DNA of 64,000 nt from Sphingomonadales bacterium. GTDB taxonomy: Bacteria; Pseudomonadota; Alphaproteobacteria; SMXS01. Positions 26,772 through 36,448 of this stretch are shown one piece after another. Location of the stretch: positions 124,001 through 188,000 of the forward strand of contig JALHLV010000001.1 of assembly GCA_022844405.1 (NCBI GenBank), read 5' to 3'. Below the pieces are notes generated by a model that made no database searches, was not told where the DNA came from, and saw only the letters and a program-made list of their open reading frames with translations. Made by a program: the position numbers and the translations under genes. Numbering within the stretch: the stretch's first letter is position 1; every line of letters begins with the position of its first letter.

Positions 26772-27848
26772 ATGAGCGAATTGAAAGTATCCCAGGGCGA
26801 AACCGTCGACGTCGCCGAGCGCCACCGCTTCGACAAGAACCGGCTGGAACGCTACATGGAAGAGCATGTCGAGGGCTTCCGCGGTCCGCTGACCGTGGGC
26901 CAGTTCGCCGGCGGCCAGTCCAATCCGACCTACCGGCTCGACGCGCCGTCGGGCTCCTACGTCATGCGCCGCAAGCCGCCGGGTAAGCTGCTGCCGTCGG
27001 CCCATGCCGTCGACCGCGAGTTCCGGGTGATCAAGGCGCTGAACCAGACCGACTTCCCGGTGCCGCGCGCCTATGTGCTGTGCGAGGACGAGACCGTCAC
27101 CGGCACGCCGTTCTACATCATGAGCTTCATGCCGGGCCGGGTGTTCTGGGATCCGAGCATGCCCGACGTGTCCAAGTCGGACCGCTCGAAGATGTTCGAC
27201 AGCATGAACGAGACCCTGGCCAAGCTGCACTCCTACGATCCGGTGAAGCTGGGCCTGGAGGATTACGGCCGCCCGGGCAACTACTTCGCCCGGCAGATCT
27301 CGCGCTGGTCGAAGCAGTACGTGGCCTCGGAGACCCAGACCATCGACTCCATGAACAAGCTGATGGCGTGGCTGCCGAACAACATCCCGGCGGGCGACGA
27401 GACCACCATCGTCCACGGCGACTACGCGCTCCACAACATCATGTTCCACCCGACCGAGCCCAGGGTGATGGCGGTGCTCGACTGGGAGATCAGCACACTC
27501 GGCCATCCTCTCGGCGACCTGACCTACAACACCCTGGGCTGGTACGCGCCCAAGCCGCAATCGGGCCGGCCGAACCTGTCGGGCGTCGACCTCAAGGCGC
27601 TGGGCATCCCGACCTTCGACGACTACGTCGCGCGCTACTGCGAGCGCGCCGGCCGCCCGCCGCTGGAGAACGTCCACTTCTACAAGGCCTACAACCTGTT
27701 CCGCCTGGCGGCCATCGTGCAGGGCATCGTCGGCCGCGCCCGCGACGGCACGGCCAACGACCCCAACGCTTCGGCCAACGCCGCCCGCGTCGGCCCCATG
27801 GGCGACGCCGGCTGGGAAGAAGCCAAGAAGGCCGGCGCGACCGGGTAA
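26772..27848 (+). CDS. APH-family kinase, ACAD10/11- and LvaA-like
   Basis: A 358-residue protein kinase-like phosphotransferase. The glycine-rich start is VGQFAGGQSNPTYRL, the ATP-binding lysine lies in VMRRKPPG, the catalytic loop is HGDYALHNIMFH (D217, N222), and the metal-binding DWE follows at about 237. KLLPSAHAVDREFRVIKAL and VPRAYVLCED are typical of the kinase domain of ACAD10/11 and of LvaA, which phosphorylates 4-hydroxyvaleryl-CoA in levulinate breakdown. The start is ATG 26772. Association with an acyl-CoA dehydrogenase two genes upstream supports a CoA-thioester kinase rather than antibiotic resistance. Confidence 0.88.
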   Translation: MSELKVSQGETVDVAERHRFDKNRLERYMEEHVEGFRGPLTVGQFAGGQSNPTYRLDAPSGSYVMRRKPPGKLLPSAHAVDREFRVIKALNQTDFPVPRAYVLCEDETVTGTPFYIMSFMPGRVFWDPSMPDVSKSDRSKMFDSMNETLAKLHSYDPVKLGLEDYGRPGNYFARQISRWSKQYVASETQTIDSMNKLMAWLPNNIPAGDETTIVHGDYALHNIMFHPTEPRVMAVLDWEISTLGHPLGDLTYNTLGWYAPKPQSGRPNLSGVDLKALGIPTFDDYVARYCERAGRPPLENVHFYKAYNLFRLAAIVQGIVGRARDGTANDPNASANAARVGPMGDAGWEEAKKAGATG

Positions 27849-27870
27849 GGGTTCGGGGCCACCATCAATT

Positions 27871-27950
27871 TCACCGTGTCCCTGAGCTTGTCGAAGGGCC
27901 CTGCACGAATGCTGATGCAAGGCCCTTCGACAAGCTCAGGGACACGGTGA
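27871..27950. repeat. Perfect 30-base inverted repeat (GTGTCCCTGAGCTTGTCGAAGG family)
   Basis: TCACCGTGTCCCTGAGCTTG... (27871-27900) is the exact reverse complement of 27921-27950, and inner TGCA pairs extend the stem into the loop. The core CTTCGACAAGCTCAGG is a dispersed element widespread in alphaproteobacteria. Located between the kinase gene and meaB; the rest of the gap to 28037 shows no gene. Confidence 0.85.
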
Positions 27951-28037
27951 TGTTTATGACCTGCATCGATGTTCTTGCAGTGGACCTGCAGCACAAACTC
28001 TCTTTCCAACTGGCCCCTTTCATGGCATCCACCGGCC

Positions 28038-29018
28038 ATGAAAGCCGATGACCTTCTGGACAAACTCCGCGCCGGCGAGCGCCGGGCGCTGGCCCGGGCG
28101 ATCACGCTCGTGGAGTCGACTCGCGCCGACCACCGGCACGAGGCCCAGAAGCTGCTCGACGCTGTCATGCCCGACACCGGCAAGGCCATCCGCCTCGGCC
28201 TGTCGGGCGCGCCCGGCGTCGGTAAATCCACTTTCATCGAGGCGCTGGGCAAGCATGTGACCGGGTTGGGCCACAAGGTGGCTGTGCTCGCCGTCGACCC
28301 GTCCTCCGCCCGCTCAGGCGGCTCCATCCTGGGCGACAAGACCCGCATGGAGGAGCTGTCGCGCGACCCCGACGCGTTCATCCGTCCGTCGCCTGCGGCC
28401 GGCACCCTGGGCGGCGTCGCCCGCCGCACCCGCGAGGCCATGCTGCTGGTGGAAGCGGCCGGCTTCGACGTCGTGCTGATCGAGACCGTCGGCGTCGGCC
28501 AGTCCGAGACGGCGGTCGCCGACATGGTCGACATGTTCGTGCTGCTGCAGTCGCCCGGCGGCGGCGACGATTTGCAGGGCATCAAGCGCGGCATCATGGA
28601 ACTGGCCGACCTGATCGTCGTCAACAAGGCCGACGGCGCGCTGGAGCAGCCGGCCAAGCTGGCCCAGTCGCAGCTGGTCTCGGCGCTGCACCTGATGCGC
28701 CCGCGCAGCCCCAACTGGAAGCCGCACGTGCTGCTGACCTCGGCGCTCAACAACAAGGGCATCGGCGAGGTGTGGGACGCCGTCACCAATTTCGAGAGCG
28801 TCATGCTGGAGACCGGCGAGCTGGAAACCAACCGTTCGGATCAAGCCCGCGCCTGGATGTGGAACGAGATCCGCGAAGGCCTGATCGAGGCGTTCAGGGC
28901 CGAGCCGGCCATCGCCGCCAAGGTCCACAAGTTCGAAGCCGACGTGGCTGCGGGCCGCATCACGCCCGGCGCCGCGGCCGACAAGCTGCTGAAGCGCTTC
29001 CGGCACGAGGCCGACTAG
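28038..29018 (+). CDS. meaB: Methylmalonyl-CoA mutase-associated GTPase MeaB
   Basis: A 326-residue G3E-family GTPase. The Walker A motif GAPGVGKST lies at about 57-65, [18 protein letters not shown] is the family signature, ETVGVGQSE carries the Walker B/switch region, and VNKADG is the base-recognition motif. MeaB loads and protects the cobalamin cofactor of methylmalonyl-CoA mutase (ArgK/YgfD-like). Start ATG 28038 is chosen over upstream frames that overlap repeat DNA. The mutase subunits are not in the window; a cobaltochelatase operon at 32604-35489 supports cobalamin use by the organism. Confidence 0.94.
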   Translation: MKADDLLDKLRAGERRALARAITLVESTRADHRHEAQKLLDAVMPDTGKAIRLGLSGAPGVGKSTFIEALGKHVTGLGHKVAVLAVDPSSARSGGSILGDKTRMEELSRDPDAFIRPSPAAGTLGGVARRTREAMLLVEAAGFDVVLIETVGVGQSETAVADMVDMFVLLQSPGGGDDLQGIKRGIMELADLIVVNKADGALEQPAKLAQSQLVSALHLMRPRSPNWKPHVLLTSALNNKGIGEVWDAVTNFESVMLETGELETNRSDQARAWMWNEIREGLIEAFRAEPAIAAKVHKFEADVAAGRITPGAAADKLLKRFRHEAD

Positions 29019-29020
29019 GC

Positions 29021-29488
29021 TCAGCTTGAACTGCAAAGTCTCATGACTTTTCGCAGGGGCTCGGCCTCTCCGACGTACCATGGTTCGCCCATGGCGTTTG
29101 GCGCATCGATCTGCAGAGGCTTATTGTCTTGTAAGGCCCGCATAGCCTTGGCGTCCAGTTTGATGCGACCTTCGAGAACGCCATTTTGCAACCGGGTCTT
29201 CAGTGTGATGGTTCCAACACCCGACACCTGAAGCGGCCCGCTATCGGGTTTGAGTGGGACCTCGCCATCCCCGAAATATTCGAGCACAAAGTCGGAATTG
29301 GTAGGGGCGCACGAGCCGCGAAACAGCACCGCGCCATAATCCCACGACAGGTAGATGGCTGTTGGCTGCTGCCTGCCATCCCCCAGCTCAGTCCTGAAAA
29401 TCCATTGATCGTCACTGTTGGCATAAGCCTTCGTCGACAAGAGCAGGAGGGTCAGCAACAAGAAGATAGGCTGAACTGATTTCGACAT
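29021..29488 (-). CDS. Hypothetical secreted protein
   Basis: A 155-residue protein with a clear Sec signal peptide ([18 protein letters not shown], cleavage after about residue 23). The mature part is predicted mainly beta: [39 protein letters not shown] and [15 protein letters not shown]. Two cysteines (SCAP and RLCSSS) could form a disulfide. The start is ATG 29488. Base composition is less GC-rich than its neighbours, hinting at later acquisition. Convergent with meaB, whose stop is 2 bases away. No family recognised. Confidence 0.65.
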   Translation of the reverse strand: MSKSVQPIFLLLTLLLLSTKAYANSDDQWIFRTELGDGRQQPTAIYLSWDYGAVLFRGSCAPTNSDFVLEYFGDGEVPLKPDSGPLQVSGVGTITLKTRLQNGVLEGRIKLDAKAMRALQDNKPLQIDAPNAMGEPWYVGEAEPLRKVMRLCSSS

Positions 29489-29544
29489 AAGCGGTTCCTG
29501 TATCAAAGCATGTCCATGTGCTTCGCAGCAGCAGCTTTCCCGCC

Positions 29545-29573
29545 TTGACGGCATTGGAAGCCTGTCCTATACA
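29545..29573 (+). promoter_or_regulatory. Sigma-70-type promoter for rpmB
   Basis: TTGACG (29545-29550), a 17-base spacer and TATACA (29568-29573) make a near-consensus promoter 58 bases upstream of the rpmB start. It is one of the two clearest promoters in the window, as expected for a ribosomal protein gene. Confidence 0.75.
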
Positions 29574-29630
29574 CCACGCCCTGACCCGGCGCGCGGAAGT
29601 GCGCCGCAATCGTTTCCAGAGGATAGACCG

Positions 29631-29921
29631 ATGTCGCGAGTTTGCGAACTGACCGGTAAGGGCGTGCTGACGGGCAACAACGTCAGCCATGCCAACAACA
29701 AGAGCCGCCGCCGGTTCCTGCCGAACCTGCGCCACGTGTCGCTGATCAGCGACGCGCTGAACGAAACCGTTCGCCTGCGCATCTCGGCCAACGCGCTGCG
29801 CACTGTCGAGCACCGCGGCGGCCTGGATTCGTTCCTGCTGAAGGCGAGCACCGACGAGCTGTCGGAAGGCGCGCAGCTGCTGAAGCGCCGCCTGCGCAAG
29901 AAGCTGGAAGAGACCGCCTAA
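29631..29921 (+). CDS. rpmB: 50S ribosomal protein L28
   Basis: A 96-residue basic protein. The start [22 protein letters not shown] and [10 protein letters not shown] are the L28 signature, and the alphaproteobacterial C-terminal extension ([20 protein letters not shown]) is present. No CXXC zinc pairs, so it is the zinc-independent form. Monocistronic between a strong promoter and a strong terminator. AGAGGA precedes the ATG. Confidence 0.97.
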   Translation: MSRVCELTGKGVLTGNNVSHANNKSRRRFLPNLRHVSLISDALNETVRLRISANALRTVEHRGGLDSFLLKASTDELSEGAQLLKRRLRKKLEETA

Positions 29922-29946
29922 ACCTTCCGCTTCATCCGGATTTTGC

Positions 29947-29985
29947 CATCAGGGCCCGCGTGTGAACGCGGGCCCTGATGCTTTT
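29947..29985 (+). terminator. Rho-independent terminator after rpmB
   Basis: A 15-base perfect stem (CATCAGGGCCCGCGT at 29947-29961 with 29966-29980), a GTGA tetraloop and CTTTT. It lies 25 bases after the rpmB stop. Confidence 0.88.
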
Positions 29986-30056
29986 CCGGCCTGCCCGGAC
30001 TTTGATCCCGCCGCGAAATCTCCTACCGTCCGGTTGTGACAATGGGGAGACTTCGC

Positions 30057-31457
30057 ATGTCGGCCAGCGACGACCTTTGCTTCGCGGGACTGATCGAGAA
30101 CGCGCGGCGCCTGCGCGCCCGCGAGATCGGCGCGGTGGAACTGACAGGCGCGTTCCTCGCCCGCATCGACGCCCTGGAAGGCCGGACCGGCGCCTATGCC
30201 CGGCTGATGCGCGACAGCGCGCTGGCCGAGGCCGAACGGGCCGACGCCGAGATGGCGGCGGGGCTCTACCGCGGCCCGCTGCACGGCATGCCGGTCGCCG
30301 TGAAGGACCTGATCGATTCGAAAGGCGTGGTGACGGCGGCGGGCATGGCGATCCGCGCCAACCACGTCCCCGAGGCAGACGGTACGGTGCTGAGGCGGCT
30401 GCGCGAGGCGGGCGCGGTGGTGCTGGGCAAGCTGAAGACCACCGAAGGTGCCACCAACTATCACCACCCGACCATTCAGGCGCCGCTCAATCCGTGGAGC
30501 GCGGCCCATTCTGCCGGCTATTCGTCCAGCGGCTCGGGCGTGGCCGTCGCCTCGGGGCTGTGCGCGGCGGCGCTGGGATCGGACACCGGCGGCTCGATCC
30601 GGGTCCCGTCGGCGTTCAACGGCGTCACCGGCATCAAGCCGACCTGGGGACGGGTGAGCCGGGCAGGGGTATTCCCACTGGTCGAGTATCTCGACACCAT
30701 CGGGCCCATGGCGCGCAGCGCCGTCGACGCCGGAGCGGTCCTGGGCGTCATCGCCGGCGCCGATCCGGCGGACGAGACCGCCTCCACGGCCCCGGTGCCC
30801 GACTATCTGGCGGCGGCCGGCACGAGCCTGAGCGGCGTGACCATCGGCGTCGACTGGCGCCGGATCGAGGCCGACACGCCTGAACCGGTGAGTGCCGCGC
30901 TGCGTGGTGCAGCAGAGGTGCTGTGTAAGCGCGGCGCCCGCATCCGGGAGATTGCCTATCCCGAGACCGACTGGGCACAGTTGTTTACCCTTGTGGTCGC
31001 GGGCATCGGCAACGTGCACCGCGACACGTATCCGTCGCGCGCCGACGAATACGGGCCGGGGCTTGGCGGGCTGGTCAGGGCCGGGCAGGCGGCGAGCGGC
31101 ATCGACGTGGCCGCGGCGATCAACGTGGCCGATCTGGTCAAGGCGCGCATCCGGGCGCTGCTCGACGACGTCGACCTGCTGCTGGTGCCGGCGCTGCCGC
31201 TGCTGACGCCCGGAGTCGGCGTCATCGAGGCGCGGATGGGCGAGGACTTGGCCGCCGCCGTCCGCGCGTTCTCCTACACCGTGCCGTTCAACGTCACCGG
31301 CAGCCCCAGCATCACCATGCCGGCGGGCTTCCATGATGGCCTGCCCCTGGCGCTGCAGCTGGTGGGACGGCATTTCGGCGAAGCCGATCTGGTGCGCGCG
31401 GGCAGCGCCTTCCAGTCGGCCACCGACTGGCACAGGCGGCGGCCGCCCGTCGGCTGA
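30057..31457 (+). CDS. Amidase (amidase signature family)
   Basis: A 466-residue amidase. The Ser-cisSer-Lys triad can be placed: Lys in GMPVAVKDLID, the glycine/serine-rich signature GYSSSGSGVAVASG with the cis-serine, and the nucleophile Ser in GSDTGGSIRVPS. GIKPTWGRVSRAGVFPL follows as usual. ATG 30057 has GGGGAGA upstream; an earlier ATG at 30042 lies inside that ribosome-binding sequence. It hydrolyses an amide bond; the substrate is not predictable, and there is no gatB or gatC beside it, so it is not likely the tRNA amidotransferase subunit. Confidence 0.9.
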   Translation: MSASDDLCFAGLIENARRLRAREIGAVELTGAFLARIDALEGRTGAYARLMRDSALAEAERADAEMAAGLYRGPLHGMPVAVKDLIDSKGVVTAAGMAIRANHVPEADGTVLRRLREAGAVVLGKLKTTEGATNYHHPTIQAPLNPWSAAHSAGYSSSGSGVAVASGLCAAALGSDTGGSIRVPSAFNGVTGIKPTWGRVSRAGVFPLVEYLDTIGPMARSAVDAGAVLGVIAGADPADETASTAPVPDYLAAAGTSLSGVTIGVDWRRIEADTPEPVSAALRGAAEVLCKRGARIREIAYPETDWAQLFTLVVAGIGNVHRDTYPSRADEYGPGLGGLVRAGQAASGIDVAAAINVADLVKARIRALLDDVDLLLVPALPLLTPGVGVIEARMGEDLAAAVRAFSYTVPFNVTGSPSITMPAGFHDGLPLALQLVGRHFGEADLVRAGSAFQSATDWHRRRPPVG

Positions 31458-31460
31458 GTT

Positions 31461-32471
31461 CTACCGGGCGGCGGTTGCCGGCTCCAGCCGGAACACCAGC
31501 AGCACGGTGCGCTGCATGCGCGAGAAGTTGTCGTCCGAGATCATGTAGACGATGGTCTCGCCCTTCTCGTTCTGGCGCACCGCCAGGCCTTCCATGTTGT
31601 CGATCGGATGGGGCGGCTGCAGCTCGGCAACCGCCCGGCAGTCGAGCTTGGCGCCGGGCTTGATGGTCGCGCGCGCGATGACGCAGAGCCGCGCGCCCAG
31701 GCCGCCCAGCACGCTGAAACGCCGCTCCAGCACCAGCATGTCGCCATTGGGCAGACGCTTGGCGTCGGTCGGATCGTAAGGCTCGGTGCGCTTGTACTCG
31801 AACGGTTCCCACGTCCCGTTCCGGATCAGCCAGCCGCGGTTATAGCCCTTTCCGGCGCGCAGGCTCTCGGTCAACGCGAACAGGGTGGTGTCGTCGAGCA
31901 GGGCGAGGGCCTCGAGGCCGCCATTGGCCGGGGCGGTCTCCAGCTCTGCGGGCGGCTGCAGGATTTCGGATTTCGCCTTGCTCGCGGTTTTCCAATCCGA
32001 TGGATCGGGCAGCGTGTAGCGGACGATCCGGTGATGCCGCTCGAACGACACATAGGCCGAGCCATCCGGGGCAAGCATCATGCCCTCGGAATCGTTCTCG
32101 CCGTCCTCCAGCGTCTGGCCGTGGGCGTCGGGCATGTCGTGCAGTGCGTTCTCGCCGATGCCGGCCGGCACGCCGTCCTTCAGCTCCAGCGTGGCCGTCC
32201 ACCAGGTGCCCCGGTCGCTGGCGGTCAGCAGCGTGCTGCCGTCGGGGCCGATCTCCAGGCCCGAGAAGCCGCCGAACAGCCAGTGATTCGACCACAGGCG
32301 GATGCCGTTCAGCCAGGTCAGGCGGCCCACGCGGGTTTCGCCGGGATTGTCCGGGTCGAGGATCAGCGTCTCGACCGCGACCTCGGGCTTGCGCGTCTTG
32401 GCGTCCTTCGCGGCGGCGGGGAAGGCGGTGCATGCCGCCAGCACGGCAGCACCCAGGATCAGGCGTCGCAT
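31461..32471 (-). CDS. Secreted esterase-like phytase-domain protein
   Basis: A 336-residue protein with a signal peptide (MRRLILGAAVLAACTAFPAAA). The remainder fits the phytase-like esterase family (beta-propeller): GGFSGLEIGPDGSTLLTASDRG, DSEGMMLAPDGSAYVSFERHHRI and IDNMEGLAVRQNEKGETIVYMISDDNFS. These are periplasmic proteins of uncertain substrate. A Cys in LAAC might make it a lipoprotein, but the AAA cleavage site downstream looks more likely. Convergent with the amidase gene, with a 3-base gap. Confidence 0.8.
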   Translation of the reverse strand: MRRLILGAAVLAACTAFPAAAKDAKTRKPEVAVETLILDPDNPGETRVGRLTWLNGIRLWSNHWLFGGFSGLEIGPDGSTLLTASDRGTWWTATLELKDGVPAGIGENALHDMPDAHGQTLEDGENDSEGMMLAPDGSAYVSFERHHRIVRYTLPDPSDWKTASKAKSEILQPPAELETAPANGGLEALALLDDTTLFALTESLRAGKGYNRGWLIRNGTWEPFEYKRTEPYDPTDAKRLPNGDMLVLERRFSVLGGLGARLCVIARATIKPGAKLDCRAVAELQPPHPIDNMEGLAVRQNEKGETIVYMISDDNFSRMQRTVLLVFRLEPATAAR

Positions 32472-32603
32472 CGGGGTCAAGGGAATGTCTCGTTTGTAGC
32501 CGGCATCAAGCGGTGGCCATTATGAGGCGGCCCGGGGAAAAGGGAAGGAGCTTCAAATGGGTGCAAACCGGATGGACACCGCTGCTAGGTTGTGCCGCCG
32601 CCG

Positions 32604-34463
32604 CTATGCCGCCCGGCGTCGCTTGGCCTTGTCCTTGGGGCGCTTGCTGTCTTCCTCGAACAGCGAGGCGAGCTGGTCGGTCATGGCGCCGCCGAGCTGT
32701 TCGGCGTCGGTGATGGTGACGGCGCGCTTGTAGTAGCGGGTCACGTCGTGGCCGATGCCGATGGCGATCAGCTCCACCGGCGACCGGGTCTCGATCCAGT
32801 TCACCACGTGGCGCAAATGCTGCTCCAGGTAGTTGGCCGGGTTGGCCGACAGGGTGCAGTCGTCGACCGGCGCGCCGTCGGAGATCACCATCAGCACCCG
32901 GCGGTTCTCCGACCGCCCCATCAGACGGCTATGCGCCCACAGCAGCGCCTCGCCGTCGATGTTCTCCTTCAGCAGGCCTTCCTTGAGCATCAGGCCGAGA
33001 TTCTTGCGCGCCCGGCGCCACGGCGCGTCGGCGCTCTTGTAGACCACGTGGCGAAGATCGTTGAGGCGGCCCGGATTGGCCGGCTTGCCGTTCGCCAGCC
33101 ACTTCTCGCGCGACTGGCCGCCCTTCCACGCCCGCGTGGTGAAGCCGAGGATCTCCACCTTCACATGGCAGCGCTCCAGCGTGCGCGCCAGGATGTCGGC
33201 GCAGATCGCCGCGATGGTTATCGGCCGGCCGCGCATGGAGCCCGAGTTGTCGAGCAGCAGCGTCACCACCGTGTCGCGAAAGTCGGTGTCCTTCTCGCGC
33301 TTGAACGACAGCGGATAGTACGGATCGATGATGATGCGCGGCAGCCGCGACGTATCGAGCATGCCTTCCTCGATGTCGAACTCCCACGACCGGTTCTGCT
33401 GCGCCATCAGCCGGCGCTGCAGCCGGTTGGCGAGCTTGGCCACGGCTCCCTGCAGCGCGTCGAGCTGGCGGTCGAGCTGGGCGCGCAGGCGGTGCAGCTC
33501 TTCCGGATCGGCCAGCTCCTCGGCGGAGATGACCTCGTCGAATTCCTCGGTGAAGGTGGTGTAGGCGCGGTCGCGCTTGTCGTTGCGGCCGTGCTCGGGG
33601 CGGTAGGGCGCCTCGCCCTGGTTCTCCTGGTCGCCCTGCTCGCCGTCCGTCTGCTGTTCGGTCTCGATGGTGACCGTCTCCAGCGATTCGTCGTCGGTGA
33701 GCTGCTCGCGCATCTCCACGTCGGACACGGACTTGCCGTCGGGGCTCGAATCCTCCGAGTTGTCGCCGTCCCCGTCCTTTTGCATCTGCTGGGACTCGGT
33801 CTGTTCCTCGCCCTCGGCGTCCTGCTCGCGGTCGTCGCCCAGCTCGTCGCCCAGGTCCAGGTCGGCGATGATCTGGCGGGTGATGCGGGCGAAGCGCTTC
33901 TGGTCCTCGACGGTGCCGTCCAGCGCGTCCAGGTCCTTGCCGGCCTTCACCTCGATCATCGAGCGCAGCAGGTCGACCATCTCACGCGCGCCTTCCGGCG
34001 GTCGCGCGCCGGTCAGCCGCTCACGCACCATGAAGCCGACCACGTCGGCCAGCGGGACATCGTCGGTGGTCCTGATCTGGTCGTAGCCCTTGATCCGCGA
34101 CCGCTCTGTCAGCGCCGCTTCCAGGTTCATGGCGACGCCGTCCATGGTCCTGGCGCCGATCGCCTCGATGCGCGCCTGCTCGGCGGCGTCGAAGATGCCG
34201 CGCGCCGTGCTGCCCACGGGCAGCAGGGCCGCGTGCACGTTGCGGTCATGGTGCTTGATGCGCAGGGCGATGGCGTCCGCCGCGCCGCGCACCAGCGCCG
34301 CATCGCGCGCCGTCAGGTCCCGGGACGGGGTCGGCAGGCGGCCGGGGCCGGGTGTGTTCTGGGCGCTGAACGTCAGCTCCAGTTCGCGGTCCTCGGATAT
34401 GGCCCGCGCCGCGCCGACGACGGCCCGCTTGAACGGTTCTACGGGGCTTTCGGGAACGGCCAT
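32604..34463 (-). CDS. cobT: Cobaltochelatase subunit CobT
   Basis: A 619-residue protein. It has an N-terminal helical part, a long acidic middle (about residues 210-300, rich in Asp, Glu and Gln) and a C-terminal VWA domain with the [15 protein letters not shown] and [29 protein letters not shown] and [17 protein letters not shown] are CobT hallmarks. With CobS it forms the AAA+-driven chaperone complex that works with CobN to insert cobalt into hydrogenobyrinate a,c-diamide in aerobic B12 synthesis. It follows cobS after 9 bases. CobN is not in the window. A shorter membrane-anchored paralogue is at 21721. Confidence 0.95.
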   Translation of the reverse strand: MAVPESPVEPFKRAVVGAARAISEDRELELTFSAQNTPGPGRLPTPSRDLTARDAALVRGAADAIALRIKHHDRNVHAALLPVGSTARGIFDAAEQARIEAIGARTMDGVAMNLEAALTERSRIKGYDQIRTTDDVPLADVVGFMVRERLTGARPPEGAREMVDLLRSMIEVKAGKDLDALDGTVEDQKRFARITRQIIADLDLGDELGDDREQDAEGEEQTESQQMQKDGDGDNSEDSSPDGKSVSDVEMREQLTDDESLETVTIETEQQTDGEQGDQENQGEAPYRPEHGRNDKRDRAYTTFTEEFDEVISAEELADPEELHRLRAQLDRQLDALQGAVAKLANRLQRRLMAQQNRSWEFDIEEGMLDTSRLPRIIIDPYYPLSFKREKDTDFRDTVVTLLLDNSGSMRGRPITIAAICADILARTLERCHVKVEILGFTTRAWKGGQSREKWLANGKPANPGRLNDLRHVVYKSADAPWRRARKNLGLMLKEGLLKENIDGEALLWAHSRLMGRSENRRVLMVISDGAPVDDCTLSANPANYLEQHLRHVVNWIETRSPVELIAIGIGHDVTRYYKRAVTITDAEQLGGAMTDQLASLFEEDSKRPKDKAKRRRAA

Positions 34464-34472
34464 CGGAATCCC

Positions 34473-35489
34473 TTAGGCGTTGACCACCTTCTTGGTCGCG
34501 CCGGCGGCCTGGGCCACGGCGGACTCGGGCAGCTCGACGCCGAACACCCGCTGGTAGTACTCGGCGACCAGCGGGCGCTCCAGCTCGTCGCACTTGTTGA
34601 GGAACGACACGCGGAACGAGAAGGCGAGGTCCTTGAATATCTCGTTGTTCTGCGCCCAGGTGATCACCGTGCGCGGCGACATCACGGTCGACAGGTCGCC
34701 GGCCATGAAGCCCGCGCGGCTCAAATCGGCGATACGCACCATCCGGTTGACGATGTCGCGGCGCTCGGCGGTGTTGTAGGTGGGCGCCTTGGCCAGCACG
34801 ATGCCGACCTCGGCCTCATGCGACAGGTAGTTCAGCGTGGTGACGATGTTCCAGCGGTCCATCTGGCCCTGGTTGATCTGCTGGGTGCCGTGATAGAGGC
34901 CGGTGGTGTCGCCCAGGCCGATGGTGTTGGTGGTCGAGAACAGCCGGAACGACGGGTGCGGGTGGATCACCTTGTTCTGGTCCAGCAGGGTCAGGCGGCC
35001 TTCCACCTCCAGCACGCGCTGAATCACGAACATCACGTCGGGACGGCCGGCGTCGTACTCGTCGAACACCAGGGCGACCGGGTTCTGGATCGCCCAGGGC
35101 AGGATGCCCTCGCGGAACTCGGTGATCTGCTTGCCGTCCTTCAGGACGATGGCGTCCTTGCCGATCAGGTCGATGCGGCTGATGTGGCTGTCCAGGTTGA
35201 CGCGGACGCATGGCCAGTTGAGGCGCGCCGCGACCTGCTCGATATGGGTCGACTTGCCGGTGCCGTGATAGCCCTGGATCATGACGCGGCGGTTGTGGGC
35301 GAATCCGGCCAGGATCACCCGCGTGGTGTCCGGGTCGAACAGATAGGCCTCGTCGCGCGGCGGCACGTATTCGTTGCCGCTCGAGAACGCCGGCACCGTC
35401 ATGTCGCTGTCGATCCCGAAGACCTCCCGCACTGAAACCTTGGTGTCCGGCAACCCGTTATGCCCGGGCATGTTGTTTTCCGACGTCAT
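34473..35489 (-). CDS. cobS: Cobaltochelatase subunit CobS (AAA+ ATPase)
   Basis: A 338-residue MoxR-like AAA+ ATPase. Walker A is GYHGTGKST, Walker [10 protein letters not shown], and the sensor region contains [13 protein letters not shown]. The N-terminal [20 protein letters not shown] is typical of CobS. It supplies ATP-driven remodelling for cobalt insertion by CobN together with CobT. Its start overlaps the stop of the DnaJ-like gene by four bases (ATGA), and cobT follows after 9 bases, giving a three-gene operon common in alphaproteobacteria. Confidence 0.96.
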   Translation of the reverse strand: MTSENNMPGHNGLPDTKVSVREVFGIDSDMTVPAFSSGNEYVPPRDEAYLFDPDTTRVILAGFAHNRRVMIQGYHGTGKSTHIEQVAARLNWPCVRVNLDSHISRIDLIGKDAIVLKDGKQITEFREGILPWAIQNPVALVFDEYDAGRPDVMFVIQRVLEVEGRLTLLDQNKVIHPHPSFRLFSTTNTIGLGDTTGLYHGTQQINQGQMDRWNIVTTLNYLSHEAEVGIVLAKAPTYNTAERRDIVNRMVRIADLSRAGFMAGDLSTVMSPRTVITWAQNNEIFKDLAFSFRVSFLNKCDELERPLVAEYYQRVFGVELPESAVAQAAGATKKVVNA

Positions 35490-36109
35490 CGACTTTCTTC
35501 CACACTGTCCTTGTACAGGCCGCTGTCCACCAGGTGGGAATAGGCCTGTATCACGTTACGGAGACGCTCTTCGATGGCGCGGCTGGGTGTGCTCGCCGGG
35601 CCCGTGGCGTCCGGATGGTATCGCTTCACCAACTGCTTAAAGCGTTTCTTGATGTCTTGCAACGACGCTGTCTCCGGCAGTTCCAGCGTCGCCAGCGCCT
35701 GCCTGTCCTGGCGCTTCAGCCGCGACTTGGTGGCGATGCGCTCGGGCTCGTGGAGCGTTCGCGTGCCCACGTCGGGATCGTCCATGAAGGCCCCGACCGC
35801 ATCCCTGGCGGCCCAGAACGGCCAGGCGTTCCGGTCGCCGCCGCGGGCGCCCAGCGGCCAGGTGGGGCGGTCCCAGGTGGCGGTCGAGCGCAGCATGGTT
35901 TCGAACTCGGCCTGCTTCATGCCGGCGAAGTAGTCCCATGAGCGGTTGTAGTCGCGGGCGTGCTCAAGGCAGAACCAGTAATAGTCCTCCAGCCGGTCGC
36001 GGCCCTTGGGCGCCCGGTGTCCGCCATGCTCCTCGCAGCCGGGCCAGTCGCAGGCGCGGCTGTCGCCGTCGTCATGGGCAGTGCCGCTATGGGGATGCGC
36101 GTCGGTCAT
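35486..36109 (-). CDS. DnaJ-domain protein upstream of cobS
   Basis: A 207-residue protein. The J domain is at the C-terminus (about 145-200) with [21 protein letters not shown], where HPD is the Hsp70-activating motif. The N-terminal part has [19 protein letters not shown] and [19 protein letters not shown], with cysteines that may bind metal. Start ATG 36109 is 51 bases from the divergent bolA start. The arrangement bolA / dnaJ-like-cobS-cobT is conserved in alphaproteobacteria; whether the J protein serves the chelatase is not known. Confidence 0.9.
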   Translation of the reverse strand: MTDAHPHSGTAHDDGDSRACDWPGCEEHGGHRAPKGRDRLEDYYWFCLEHARDYNRSWDYFAGMKQAEFETMLRSTATWDRPTWPLGARGGDRNAWPFWAARDAVGAFMDDPDVGTRTLHEPERIATKSRLKRQDRQALATLELPETASLQDIKKRFKQLVKRYHPDATGPASTPSRAIEERLRNVIQAYSHLVDSGLYKDSVEESR

Positions 36110-36160
36110 CCCCGGATTATGGTGGCGTCCAACCGTGATGGAAAGGGCAAGGCGGAAACA

Positions 36161-36439
36161 ATGAGCGTGGCCGAGCGTATCAGGACCAAGCTGACCGAGG
36201 CGCTGGCGCCCACGGCGCTGGAGGTCGTCGACGAATCCCACAAGCACAAGGGCCACCGCGGCGCGCGGCCCGAGGGCGAGACCCATTTCCACGTCGCGGT
36301 CACGTCGGAACGCTTCTCCGGCATGATGCGCGTCGCCCGCCAGCGGCTGGTCTACAACATCCTGGCCGAGGAGCTCGCCGGCCCGGTGCACGCCCTGTCG
36401 CTGGAGATCAGCGCGCCGGGAGAAGGGGCGAAGGGATAA
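36161..36439 (+). CDS. bolA: BolA family protein
   Basis: A 92-residue protein with the BolA class II KH-like fold. The segments VADVAERIRTKL-like MSVAERIRTKLTEALAPTA, HKHKGHRG, GETHFHVAVTSERF and RQRLVYNIL are characteristic. The invariant histidine near the C-terminal loop corresponds to VHALSL. BolA proteins partner with monothiol glutaredoxins in Fe-S cluster trafficking and affect stress morphology. Divergent from the dnaJ-like gene. Confidence 0.93.
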   Translation: MSVAERIRTKLTEALAPTALEVVDESHKHKGHRGARPEGETHFHVAVTSERFSGMMRVARQRLVYNILAEELAGPVHALSLEISAPGEGAKG

Positions 36440-36448
36440 ACGCCTTCA

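Noticed and set aside
32592-35435. A 947-codon plus-strand frame opposite cobT and cobS
   Set aside because: Antisense shadow of two strongly supported genes.
35490-36160. Cobalamin riboswitch near the cobS-cobT operon
   Set aside because: No B12-box-like sequence or leader space; the operon starts directly with the dnaJ-like gene, 51 bases from divergent bolA.
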